A stretch of DNA of 64,000 nucleotides, from assembly GCF_905171765.1 (NCBI RefSeq), contig NC_053390.1, forward strand, positions 304,304,622-304,368,621, read 5' to 3'. This document shows, piece by piece, positions 31,698 to 42,788 of this stretch; positions within the stretch are counted from its first letter, which is position 1, and the number at the start of each line of letters is the position of its first letter. Origin of the DNA: Bufo bufo. Taxonomy: Eukaryota; Chordata; Amphibia; Anura; Bufonidae. The translations under genes were made by a program, and so were the position numbers. The notes below the pieces were generated by a model. That model saw only the letters and a list, made by a program, of their open reading frames with translations. It had not been told where the DNA came from and ran no database searches.

Positions 31698-34690
31698 TAC
31701 ATGTTTTAAGAGTAGGGGAATGGTTTGCATGGGATAAAGTACCCTGGCAAAGCTAACCATCTTCAATAGATGAGCTCTCCCAAATAGTGACAACGGCAAA
31801 TTCAGCCACTTTTCTAGTTCTTCCTCTATTTTTTTAATCAATGGTTCATAGTTTAATTTGTATAGAGATAATGGACTCCTACCTACTTTAATACCCAGGT
31901 ATGTCAGATATTGAGGAATCACCTCCACATCCTATAGCTCGATTGGCGCATTACGGTCCCTGGTATAACCTTTTAAAAATAACAATTGGCTCTTATTTAC
32001 GTTAACACGATAACCTGTCATATCTCCGAAGTACTGTAAGGAGTTTAGAACGATTCTTAATTCTGTCTCCGGGGATTTAAGAAAGATTAGTATGTCATCT
32101 GCAAAACAGGTGAGTTTAACTTCTTTAGTCCCTACCTTAATCCCCCGAAACAAATCTGATTGTATCAGGAATCTAACCAGGGGTTCAAGGGCCAAATTAA
32201 AAAGGGGCGGAGATAAAGGGCATCCCTGTCTCGTGCCTCTGTGGAGGCGGAAAGGCGTCGACAAAAAACCGGGCAAATGAATTTGTGCCATCGGACTAGC
32301 GTATAAGGTATTAAGAAACGTCCGGAAAGGTCCTACAAAACCAAAAGCCTCCAAAGATTTTCCCAACCAATTCCAGTTCACATTGTCAAAAGCCTTTTCC
32401 GCATCCACAGACAGCAGAGCAGGGCAACCAACTGGGTCCTGATTATGGAACAAATAATCCTGTATTGTTAGAACTGTTCTAATGTTTGTGACCGCTGCCC
32501 TTCCCTTAACAAACCCTACCTGATGAGGGCCTATCAAAGTTGGCATGAGTTCGGCTAACCTATTTGTCATTAGTTTTGTCATAATTTTCAAGTCCTGATT
32601 TATCAGTGAGATTGGGCGGTACGAGCCCATCTGAGCAATATCTTTGGCCGGCTTGGGGATAAGTTTAATGTGCGCTAGTTTTCCTGTTGACATAATGTCT
32701 CCTCCTTGTAAACAGGAGTTAAACAATTCCTGAAGGACCGGGGAGACTTCCACCATAAGAGCTTTGAAAAACTCCGCTGGGAACCCATCTGGACCCGGCG
32801 CTTTTCCGTTACTAAGTGATTTAATGGTATATTGGACCTCCTCAATTGAAATTGGTCTATTGAGGCTATTCAAATCATCTTCCGTGAGTTTGGGGAGAGA
32901 GACTTTAGCTAAAAGTTCTTCTGCTTTTGCTTGATTATATTCATCCTTGGAATAAAGCATCTCAAAATATTTCCGGAAGCATTCCACAATATCCTTCGGA
33001 TTTGTGTGCTTCTTTCCCGCGTCATCTAATATTGATCTAATGGTAGGACTATAACGTTGTGTGTTAATCAAATTGGCCAACATTTTACCCGCCTTATTGC
33101 CATATTTAAACAACTTAGCTGAGTGATAATCCATATGTAATTTAATCTGTTGTTCTAGTTTATGGTCGTAGTTGTGCTTCGCTGTTACCCATCTAACCCT
33201 ATTAATATCCGTAGGGCTCATTAGATAAGAGGTGTATGCAGCGCGGACTTCCTCTGTGGCTTGTTGGAGTTTAAGCCATACCTTCTTCTTCCTAGCTGTT
33301 GTATATGAGATGATATTCCCACGAATTACTGCTTTTGATGTATCCCAAAGGAGACAATGATTGTCCCTATGACTAGAATTATTATCTAAGAACTCCCACC
33401 ACCAGCCTTTCAATTTATCTAGAAAATCTTCATCTGTCATGAGGTAGCTAGGTAGACGCCACACCCTATCAGTGCCTCTGGGAGTGGCTTCAGCAATAGT
33501 GATGCACACCGGGGCGTGATCAGATACCACCATGTCCGTGATCTCCGCTATTAGAACCTTTTTTGAGGTCAGGGCATAATCAATCCTAGACCACGACCGG
33601 TGTGCATGAGAAAAATGTGTGAACTCCCTTTCCACTGGATTCTGAAACCTCCATATGTCTACCATGCCTGTGGATTTAATAAAAGATTCCAGGTAATATC
33701 CTCCCCCTCTAATAGGCTGTGTGGGCTTGTGAGTGGGCTGAGTTTGCTTTCAGTCTTCCACCAGATTATGCACCGCATTAAGATCTCCCATGACTAATAT
33801 CTGGTTTCCTGCCTCTTGAGAAATCTTGCTCTCCAGGTTCCTAAAAAAAGAGGCCTGACCAGCATTAGGACCATAGACATTGAATATGTCCATAGGATCT
33901 ACAGCAGTGGACATTTTAAGATATATAATCCTACCCTCTGCATCACATTCAGTTGATATCACATCGTGGCTTAATCGTTTGTGAATTAGAACAATCACCC
34001 CTGCTTTTCTATTTCTTGATGGTGAACCCAGGACACGCCCCACCCAGAGACGTTTCATACGCCATAAGTCAGCCTCCTGCAGGTGCGTCTCCTGAAGCAG
34101 TGCAATATCCGCATTCAATTTCCTAAGGTGTTTAAGAACCATTAATCTTTTCTGTGGGGCTCTAAGGCCCTTTACATTACAGGATACTATTTTCATAAAA
34201 TGAGTAATAACATGGATATATAGGGAGCGGCACCTGGAGGAGGCTTCCCCCAGACACGAACATCAGATGCAGCTTGTGTAAAACATCCATGGAGCATGAC
34301 CGTATAAATGGCTAAAAACATTTCCCCCAACCTGATAACAATAACATTAACATATTGTTTTACACATAAAAACTTCAACAATCCGTCAAAGGACACTTTA
34401 GACTTCTCTTTTTTCGCACTGAACTGGCGAGTACATACGGACTCTGTCTCGCCAGATTCCCTCCAACATATACGCATCTTGTTAACATCTCCATTACCCA
34501 TGAATACTTAGCACAGGTTTCTCTCCACTCCTGCTTATCTACTCTTCCCCATCCTGCTAAAGAACTATCATTAATGAGCTTCCCCACAGTGTCACTATAG
34601 GGATAAACATCTTACTACCATCAGCAAGACTGGCATCAGATAAGTTCCAAGAACGTAGCTTCCAATTTTAGCCGTTTTGCACTGCAGAGA

Positions 34691-35525
34691 TCAGTCCCAG
34701 TCCTGATTAGAAACTTGGCTAGCAACTTCTCCGGACCCACGTGGGTAAGTATCACAAGGCCTGGGATTCAAATTACCGCCGGGACGGCCTCCTCTGGCTG
34801 AAGAACGTCCTCTGGACGCTGAGCTTGACCTCAGACTTTCAGAAGAGTCGCCATATTCTAAGGCCTCTGTCGCTTCCCTAGGTGATAGATACGTGTCTGT
34901 CTCTCCATTCTGCTTGAATACACACAGGACAGCCGGATAAACAAGTGCAAAACGGATTTTCTTTTGCACTAGCTGTGTACAAATCTGAGAAAAGGCTCTC
35001 CTTCTTTTAGCAACTTCCACCGAATAATCGCCAAACAATAAAAGCTTGCTTTCCCTTACCCTGAGGGGTTGATTTAGGCGTCGGTACTTCAGCAAAATAG
35101 CTTCCTTATCTGCATAGTTAAGAAACTTGGCTATAACTGGTCTCGGTCTGGAAGCTTGGCCCTCAAGGCGCGGTTCCCTAGGGGGGCCTATTCTATGAGG
35201 CCTTTCAACAGTAAGTGGCATTTCAAATCCCATCGCTCTAGGAAGTTCTGAGGAGCAGAATCGCGCCAATTGATGTGCTGGAATGTCCTCAGGGAGCCCT
35301 ATAATACGAATATTGCTCCTCCTAGAGCGGTTCTCCAGGTCCTCTACTTTGTCTTGCAGGGCCTGGTTAATGCGTATTATTTCTCTTACTTGAGTTTGGG
35401 TTTTACCCAATTCATCTTCCAGGGCTCCTGTTCTTTGCTCCAGTTCCCTAATATGGGAGGAATTCTGCACAATGTCTTGCTGCAGCTGCTTCATTGTCCC
35501 CGCAATAGTAGACTCTAGCGTAGCC
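34691..35525 (-). pseudogene. L1 ORF1 protein, C-terminal three quarters
   Basis: Minus-strand reading from the LTR insertion: TLESTIAGTMKQLQQD, then a coiled coil (IRELEQRTGALEDELGKTQ to LQDKVEDLENRS), the RRM-like start RRSNIRIIGLPE, then the C-terminal domain (RPVIAKFLNYADKEAIL, SKLLLFGDYSVEVAKRRR). A stop follows at 34691. This is the trimeric RNA-binding chaperone of L1 particles. The N-terminal part lies at 46100-46368, beyond the LTR retroelement. No lesion other than that insertion is seen in this part. Confidence 0.9.
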
Positions 35526-37440
35526 TGTTGAGGAACGGTTGAGACGTATGCATATATATCCATGCATGCCTGCAAACACGTGCGGGCATGTATGGTATAT
35601 ATGAGCATACATCAACCACAGCATCATGGGACGATGTGCGCAGATGTGCCCAGCATCTGCGCACGTCTGCCCATGGTGATCCCCAGGGGCTCATGGTGGC
35701 CCCTGTGGGAAATATGTGCCCCCTTATATTGTAGGTGCTTGTGCCCTCTTATATTGTAGGGGCTTGTGCCCCCTGATATATATGTATGTGCCCCCTTAAT
35801 AGATATATAGGTATATAATGCCCCCTGTATCATATTATGCCCCCTTATCATATCCCCATACGATATAAACCCCCCCTCCCTACATGGACACAGATGCATC
35901 AATGTAAATGTGCCCCAAGCATTTACATTGATGTAATCTGGGTGAAGGCGCCAGGATGACCGGACAAGGTCCGGTCATTCTGGTGAACTCAAAAGGATTC
36001 AAATTCAATAGAATTTGAATCCTTTTGTTCTAATTATCTGCAGCCTTGCTGGAGATAATTAAACATAATAGAGAGAGAGGAGATACCTCCGCTCACTCTA
36101 TTATGTGCATTCTGGCATCGCAATTACCATTGCGATGTCCGGAATGCTGAGAGCGCGCCGGCCCACGTGTCCTTCACGCTGGTGCGCGCTCGCGCGCCGC
36201 GGTGTGGGCGGTACGGCAGTGCGGGCAGCCGGACATATAAGTCCGGCAGGCCCCTGCACTAGTAGTTAGGATCGGGGCCCCCACTGGAGAGCGCATCGGC
36301 GCTCAGGACATCGGGACCCCCACCTTATAGAGGAGCGCGTCTTGCGCTGAAGAGAGCCGGCCGCCCACTCTGAAGAAAGGAGACCCCCTGGACTAACGAG
36401 CACCCCTAGATGAACGAGCAACCCCTGGACAACGCGCATTATACCTAAGTACCCCTCTGATACCCCCCTACTATATACCCCACTATATACCCCCCTACTA
36501 TATACCCCACTATATACCACCCCACTATATACCCCCCTACTATATACCCCACTACTATATACCCCCTTGCTCACTCACTATATACCCTCCTGCTATCCCC
36601 TGGTAACCCTCACCCCCACTATCCCACCAACGCCTTAACCCTTGTACCCCTGAGCACCCCTGATACCCTGTTCCCCCTCTGGTTAACCCCTGCCATACCC
36701 CTATGGAGCTGGTTAACCCCTGCCATACCCCTATTCCCCTGGTAACACCCCTGTTACCCTGTTACCCCCTCTGGTTAACCCCTGCCATACCCCTATTCCC
36801 CTGGTTAACCCCTGGCCACCCTGAACCCTACTGATACCCCTGGTTCCCTGTGTGCCTGCTCTCCCCTGGTTAACCCTGTTATCACCCCCCATAGACCCCT
36901 GAACCCTGGTGGCCCTGCTGGTAAACCCTGATTAACCCCTGGTGGTTACCCTGGTCCCCTACCCTGGTTCTGTAGAGCATGCTTCTGCTCTGCAAACAAT
37001 CCTCTGTGGAGCATGCCTCTGCTCTGCAAACAATTAATTAACCCTTCGTCGTATCCCGTAGGGACAGTGAATAGTCAGGTGGGGTGGGTTCATATACTTG
37101 TATGTGTGAACTGTATAGTTAGTTTGTGGGTGGAATATGGGAATGTGTAGGGTAGTTGAGTTATGTATATTTAGTGCTGTATTGTTAGTATTGCGTGCGT
37201 AGTGTATTGTTAGTAATAAATACTGTTACTTGTAACTATCTGTGTAACGTGTAGTTATTGGCGATAGTTAGTTAGTAAGGCGCATGCAGTTAGAATAGCG
37301 ACTAGTGTAAAGCATAGCGAAGGTGTTATTGTTATTTAAAGGCATAGATAGGCGGAGTTATCAATAGACGGCTCCTCCTATTTATGAATATTAATTATCG
37401 ATATTTGCATAAATATTGGTGATTAATATTCCCCCAGTCA
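35526..37440 (+). repeat. 5' LTR (1915 bp)
   Basis: Starts TGTTGAGGAACGGTTGAGAC and ends CCCCCAGTCA. A TATAA box (36236-36240) sits in a small hairpin CCGGACATATAAGTCCGG. Downstream is a tandem of CTATATACCCCMC units (36461-36580) and then CTGGTTAACCCCTGCCATAC repeats. ORFs in it are chance frames. Confidence 0.92.
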
Positions 37441-37743
37441 GTGGTCAGTGGTCTGAGCGTCTAGGACCTGATAATTCGGACAGGTAGCGCGACTCTTCCT
37501 CACAGCACCAGGCGCAGATCAAAATCTTTAGCAGAGAATCTATAATTGTTCTGTGAATTAATATTTTTGTATTTGCTTTACACGGTCACCGTCGCTGGGG
37601 TAAGAGAAGAAGACACGGAAAAGTACAGCACCAACAAGCATCGCTCAAGTGATTGCAAGAGAGAAGAGCACACGTCACTGAAGGAGATCCATCTTCGTGG
37701 GAGCGGCGTACAAGTCCGGCTGGGGAAGAAGCGATCCGGGAAA
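37441..37743 (+). other. Leader of the long-LTR element
   Basis: TGG occurs one base after the LTR end (37442), the usual start of a tRNA primer-binding site; the matching tRNA is not determined. A frame is open from 37546, but MDFFQ at 37744 is a more plausible gag start. Confidence 0.4.
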
Positions 37744-38418
37744 ATGGACTTCTTCCAAGCAGCTGCAAGGACGAAGAGGTACGGCCCCAAGGAGAAAATG
37801 GACGCTCATCAAACGGTGAGTATGGACTTCCCCACACTGCAACACTTAGCCAAACACAGCACATTTAACCCCATCCTCCCCACTACATACAAGTCAGCAG
37901 AAATGCTGTGGTCCGATTTGTTGGCACAGGCTTGTAGTTATGACAAGCTTTGTGTTAACAAACGGACGGTGTTGAACAAGGTCACCAAACGGCTTTGAAT
38001 GCTAGCCAAACTCGTTCATACGTTTGAGGCTAGCATCTGTAAGCCAAAGGAAGTGGCGCTGGTGTCTCAGTCAACGGAGACAATTCCTCCGGCCATTCAC
38101 TGCCAGTGCTGTGCCAGTAATTCGGACCAGGTTTCTGCATTGCAGGCACAGCTGGCAGAGAATGTGCAGTCTACTGTTGACCGAGATGTGCAGGTGGCTA
38201 GGATAGAGTCACAGTTAGTAGAGCTGCAGAGGCAGAAGGAGGAAATTGAGGCTAAGTTGACTCAGTCTTATACTGAGGTCAAGGCCTTCAAGGAGCGGAC
38301 TGCCTCTACTAATGTGACGGTAGCCAAATTGAAGGCTGAGGTTGCTGTAAGGTCCCAGCTAATGTCTGGCATGCAACAATTTATCACCAAGTTGGTGCCG
38401 GCCCTTTTTTTTCCGTAA
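37744..38418 (+). pseudogene. gag-like N-terminal and coiled-coil region
   Basis: From ATG at 37744 the frame reads MDFFQAAARTKRYGPKEK, then a helical stretch (MDFPTLQHLAKHSTF, MLWSDLLAQACSYDKL), and meets TGA at 37996-37998. The same frame continues directly to 38418 with a predicted coiled coil (VSALQAQLAENVQ to LVELQRQKEEIEAKL). It stops after a T-run at about 38403-38411, where a frameshift is likely. Position after the LTR and before two CCHC knuckles supports a gag identity; the sequence does not resemble a gag I know. The TGA could be a lesion or a readthrough site. Confidence 0.65.
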
Positions 38419-38540
38419 AGCCAGGGTCGGAATCTCCCAAAATGTTGCCCTGTGCAGGGCCACAAGGGTGAAGAGTAGTCTGTGACCGGTCTAATCATCA
38501 GACCAAGCCGGTCCAGACTAACAGAGATTTTTCCCTGACT

Positions 38541-38936
38541 TTGGGAAAAAGAACTGTGGTGAAGAGTGCGTCCCTGAGGATGGTACAATTCAGGAGAAGG
38601 GAGCACGGCTGCAGTGTAGATGGACCTGGGCCATGCAGAGCAAACTACAGATGTTTTGCATGTGGTGGCCTAGGTCACATAGCGAGACACTGCAAAACAT
38701 ATAGGAACATAACACACAGGACAGGAAACCAAGTCACGTGTTTCAGGTGTGGGAACAAAGGACATATTGCAAGGAATTGCCCTTGTGCAAGTAATTGCAA
38801 TGTGTCCAATAGTATCAGCCAGGTAACAAATTGTGCAGTGGGGTCTAGTCAGCCTGGCCATAACAGGGTTACCTCTCGGCAGCATCACCAGCTGCTGAGG
38901 GGTCACAGTGGCCAAGCTAGGCTAGGCAACATTTGA
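38541..38936 (+). pseudogene. Nucleocapsid-like region with two CCHC knuckles
   Basis: Two zinc knuckles of retroviral type occur in one frame: CFACGGLGHIARHC and CFRCGNKGHIARNC, 19 residues apart, both with C-X2-C-X4-H-X4-C spacing. Basic residues precede them (RRREHGC) and the tail is Ser/Gln/His rich, ending at 38936. It binds RNA in retroelement particles. The frame differs from 37744-38418, consistent with a frameshift in the T-run at about 38403-38411. Confidence 0.85.
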
Positions 38937-39050
38937 CACCCCTGTACTATTTGTTACACCGTTTGTTCCCTGTGTATGTCCATGTTGTGTGTTTTTGTTA
39001 TCTGTTTGTAAGTTTTTCTTGATGTTGATGGTGGTAGTCCTTGTCTACGG

Positions 39051-39290
39051 ATGTGTTCTACCATGCTGATTTATGTAGTGTGTAAGTCCCATCTGCTGTC
39101 TTTGTTTCATTCTGTGTCCCCTTGGAGTGGAACAGTGTTATACTGTGGATCGAGAACGTATAGGTTCGCAGATAATATCACACAGGAAATCCTGCTGGAC
39201 GGGAGAAGGCATAAGGACCTTCTCCATGCAGCAACAAAGGATGATGTGATATTGTTCTGGGCAACCAGGGTCTCAGATCGATACGGGTAA
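39051..39290 (+). other. Unrecognised open frame in the long-LTR element
   Basis: An 79-codon frame with a hydrophobic start and the C-terminal half RFADNITQEILLDGRRHKDL. No known domain. It may be the remnant of a coding region between the nucleocapsid and the next frame; it could equally be chance. Confidence 0.25.
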
Positions 39291-39379
39291 CACTGTTTTG
39301 CTCAAGGTTTTCGGTAGGGCTGTGTTGCGCTGGGGACTGGGGCGGACAGACAACATTGGTGTAATGTTGTGCTGCGCAC

Positions 39380-39988
39380 TTGATTTTAGTCCGAGCAGGC
39401 AGCACAGCTCTGATAGGGATTGGACGCAGAGTGTTTGGCAGCAGAGTGTGGACTGGGTTCTTGTGTTGTGGGGTCCTGGGGAGCCAGGGCATGACTATGC
39501 CATTGGTTCTGCGGGCCTCCACAAGATGGGATCACAGGGGGAAATCGGCCTGGGTACACATGGGTGGACAGGGATGCGGTGCCATCAATAACAAGATGGT
39601 GCTTTGTCCACAGAACTCCAGTTATCCTAACCTAGTAGGGTGGCATCCTTATCTGTTGGTGCAGAGGGATGTGCAGCAGAGGACGCTATCCTCTGAAGGT
39701 AGGGTGTTCAGACACCAGTGTTGGGATAATGAGGAGCCCTGTGAGACAAAGGGCAGCCCAATACCTTTCTCTACCCATGGGTCAAAGGTATTGGTGCTGG
39801 AAATTTTCACATTTAATTGCACTGTTAGGGGAGAAATTCCCCCGGGAGCGCCTGGTGTTTTCTTCTGCCATAGGTGTGATTTTATATGGAGCGGAAGAAA
39901 AACCCAGGAGATGCCACAGAAGAGGCCAGCTATTCCCCCTGACACTGTTGTGAAGCTCCAGAGGATCCCACTGGATTTTGGCAACTAA
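39380..39988 (+). CDS. Unrecognised ORF, 202 codons, in the long-LTR element
   Basis: The longest open frame after the nucleocapsid region. Its C-terminal half is cysteine-containing: KMVLCPQNSSYPNLVGWHPY, RHQCWDNEEPC, FTFNCTVRGE, and FFCHRCDFIWSGRK. It has two N-X-S/T sites (NSS, NCT). No RT, protease, integrase or known envelope motif is visible. An overlapping minus-strand frame is probably its shadow. It may be a decayed accessory or envelope-like gene, or a captured sequence; no function is assigned. Confidence 0.4.
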   Translation: MILVRAGSTALIGIGRRVFGSRVWTGFLCCGVLGSQGMTMPLVLRASTRWDHRGKSAWVHMGGQGCGAINNKMVLCPQNSSYPNLVGWHPYLLVQRDVQQRTLSSEGRVFRHQCWDNEEPCETKGSPIPFSTHGSKVLVLEIFTFNCTVRGEIPPGAPGVFFCHRCDFIWSGRKTQEMPQKRPAIPPDTVVKLQRIPLDFGN

Positions 39989-40024
39989 GCGACCTCTGCC
40001 TAGAGGTGTTTTAGAGATGGAAGA

Positions 40025-40291
40025 ATGTGCCACAATCCAGCGGGAGCATTATTTAAGGCTCTGGAGGAAGACTTGGGAGACGTTCGGGTGGAAGAACTTA
40101 TTCACTTGTTTCACCCAGTGAAACTTCTTCTGGTTCTGGTCATCGTAATCGGAGGGTCAAGGGACTTACTGACCAAATACACCAGAACCAGACAGAACTT
40201 TACAGAACTATCCGGAGGAGGAGGCTCAGGACATAACTCAAACATTGTTCCTGTAGCCAAATATTGTATGGACACACTTTGTTTCCTATGA
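40025..40291 (+). CDS. Unrecognised small ORF with hydrophobic segment
   Basis: An 88-codon frame containing a membrane-like stretch VKLLLVLVIVIGG (about residues 32-44), then basic KYTRTRQN. It follows the 202-codon ORF by about 35 bp in a different frame. A transmembrane tail of a lost envelope-like protein is possible but unsupported by homology. Confidence 0.3.
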   Translation: MCHNPAGALFKALEEDLGDVRVEELIHLFHPVKLLLVLVIVIGGSRDLLTKYTRTRQNFTELSGGGGSGHNSNIVPVAKYCMDTLCFL

Positions 40292-40860
40292 GGGTTCGGG
40301 ACGTATAACTTGTACTACCCCGAAACCCCATAGCACATTGTATTTATTGATTGTGTTTGTTGTTCGATGGTGTACCCATAGACACTCTAGGTACAAATGT
40401 GTGACAGCCCACACCCAAGGAAACTCGCCCAACACACTGTGGTGAGTTATTATTTGGCTGTACACATTTGCATCCTATAGTCGTTTCCCATTGACACAGG
40501 GGTACCTACCTGTGTCTTTGGAGGTGTAGAGATATGCCAGGTTGCATGAGTCTCTATGGGTACACATACATATATTGTTTTGGTGGTGTTGGGAGGGATG
40601 TGACATGTGTTTTGTGTGAATGGGGATAAGGTTAGGTCACAATAGGGACAGGCATCATTCATTTGCCACCTTGAACCCTGGAACGGTGAGGTTCTTAAGG
40701 GAAGGGCTGGATGTGTAGTGTGGCAGAGGTGTTCTCCGCAGTAGAATTTAGGTACTATGACATCACCGCTTAAGAGTCTGACCTGCCTTGTAAAGACCTA
40801 TTAATCTGTCCACGGGAGAATCGCACCCATCAAGATGGAAACAGACATTGGATAGGAGAA
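40292..40860 (+). other. Internal noncoding stretch of the long-LTR element
   Basis: No credible ORF and no recognised motif before the tandem array. Confidence 0.5.
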
Positions 40861-40865
40861 AGTTG

Positions 40866-41278
40866 GGACTGAGACTGTTAGGGTGAACCCGCTCCAGAAT
40901 TGGGGGGGACGAAGATACCTGAAGATCGGCAGAATTACCGAGAGACTGTGGGGGTGTGGTCACTCCAAAGTAGGGGTGGCCGACACCAAGAGACTGTTAA
41001 AGAAAGGCCAGTTAAAGACTGTAAGGGTGAACCCGCTCCAGAATTGGGGGGGACGAAGATACCTGAAGATCGGCAGTATTACCGAGAGACTGTGGGGGTG
41101 TGGTCACTCCAAAGTGGGGGTGGCCAAAAGCAAGAGACTGTTATAGAAAGGTAAAGACTGTAAGGGTGAACCCACTCCAGAATTGGGGGGGGACGAAGAT
41201 ACCTGAAGATCGGCAGAATTACCGAGAGACTGTGGGGGTGTGGTCACTCCAAAGTGGGGGTGGCCGACACTAAGACTG
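40866..41278 (+). repeat. About 150-bp tandem array, nearly three units
   Basis: Units contain GGTGAACCCGCTCCAGAATT, GACGAAGATACCTGAAGATC, GAGAGACTGTGGGGGTGTGG and GACTGTTAAAGAAAG. The third unit is interrupted by the solo LTR at 41279; the GACTGTTAAAGAAAG tail resumes at 42240. More degraded unit pieces follow to about 42290. Confidence 0.9.
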
Positions 41279-42239
41279 TGTCACGGCTGAGGATGGGGAA
41301 AACCCTCAGCCGTGCGATGCTCAGAAATGTCCGGTCGCTACTCGGCCAGGGCAACAGCATTAGGGAGCAGGTCACCTCCTATTGCGTCCCTAGCACTGAC
41401 CCCGTCTCCTGTCCGCATGGGCCGACCCTGATGGTGGGAGGACTCATACACTGGAACCTAATAGTCCCTGGAAGCCCTCAGGACGGCCCTGAACTAGGAG
41501 GAGGGTAAGACTACCTATTCCTCCTAGGCACGGAGGAACAGGGGTCTCACTGGCCAAGCAGCAGGGAGAAGGGGAACAAGAACAGCCTATGAATATGACA
41601 GGTGAACCTAACTGTTCCACACTAACCTGCCACAGCTTTGCTGACTGGAACCTGTGCTCAGGAACGCTGTCCACACAAACATAGACAAACAGCACACACA
41701 TAAGAACACAGAGGAACCAGGACATTCATAGCTGCAAACAACCAAAAGCATTGGACATAAACTAAACATCAGGGATAAGGATTTTATGACCGGAAGGGTG
41801 GCCCTTACTGGAAGGATGGTAACCAGCAGGAGGATGTCTCCAGCAGCATGGCTGAAGCACCCTCTGACTACTGCCTTCCACTGAGGCTTTATAGGGCCAA
41901 GTAGCCACACCCACAGTCAGACACACCCAGTGCACACACACACTAGGAAGGAGGTTAACCCTTCCAACACCAGGGAAGGGAAAACACCACTTAAAGGGGA
42001 CGTGCACACAATAACATAAAACCAAGTGCACACATACAAACATCACACGAAACCGCATGCACAACATAGCAAGCTGCAATAGCACAGCTCAGACTGCTAT
42101 GCTGCCACATACATACTGTTGCCAGTGGCAACCACAGGTGAGGCAAATACCACAGCCCTCACCTGTGATTGACAACCAAAGTAAACCGCTGACAACCGCA
42201 TGCGGTTCAGGAGTCACGGTCATAGCCATGGCCGTGACA
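41279..42239. mobile_element. Solo LTR (961 bp), TSD GACTG
   Basis: Begins TGTCACGGCTGAGG and ends CCATGGCCGTGACA, so the tips TGTCACGG/CCGTGACA are inverted. Five-base duplications GACTG lie at 41274-41278 and 42240-42244. No internal coding region remains, as expected after LTR-LTR recombination. The parent family is not identified. Confidence 0.85.
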
Positions 42240-42788
42240 GACTGTTAAAGAAAGTAACCGAGAGACTGTGGGTGTGTGGTATCCTAAAGATGTCAAGAAG
42301 AAGACGGGGTATCCTGTGGACGGAGGAGTAGGTTACGGTGAAGGGCAGCTCGGAGGAAGCTGGATTAGGGATGTCTAAGTGCCTAAAGATCAGTGTGCAC
42401 TACAGTTCTTCCTGAACTTCCACCAAAGATGGGGTTGAAGGGGGGCAAATATATCTCAACCCGTTCCCCCATTATATTGTCGTATTATCCGACAACAGGG
42501 GGATTGTTGAGGAACGGTTGAGACGTATGCATATATATCCATGCATGCCTGCAAACACGTGCGGGCATGTATGGTATATATGAGCATACATCAACCACAG
42601 CATCATGGGACGATGTGCGCAGATGTGCCCAGCATCTGCGCACGTCTGCCCATGGTGATCCCCAGGGGCTCATGGTGGCCCCTGTGGGAAATATGTGCCC
42701 CCTTATATTGTAGGTGCTTGTGCCCTCTTATATTGTAGGGGCTTGTGCCCCCTGATATATATGTATGTGCCCCCTTAATAGATATATA

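Larger units (their letters stand above)
27906..34196 (-). pseudogene. L1 ORF2: endonuclease-reverse transcriptase
   Basis: The start MKIVSCNVKGL opens the endonuclease (ALLQETHLQ, VMGDLNAVH, SDHAPV). RT blocks follow: GKAPGPDGFPAEFF, YRPISLINQDLKI, LLSVDAEKAFDNVNW, GTRQGCPLSPPLFNLALEPL and TCFADDILIF. The C-terminal part after the palindromic insertion includes a CPKC...LLECP zinc knuckle and ends at 27906. Lesions: an in-frame TGA at about 33750, TAG at 31932-31934, the element at 29295-31697, and a frameshift in the A-run at about 28169-28178. It acts in target-primed reverse transcription when intact. Confidence 0.93.

Noticed and set aside
35562..35902. 65- and 92-codon ORFs also present at 42541
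   Set aside because: They lie in the two LTR copies; conservation reflects LTR identity rather than coding.
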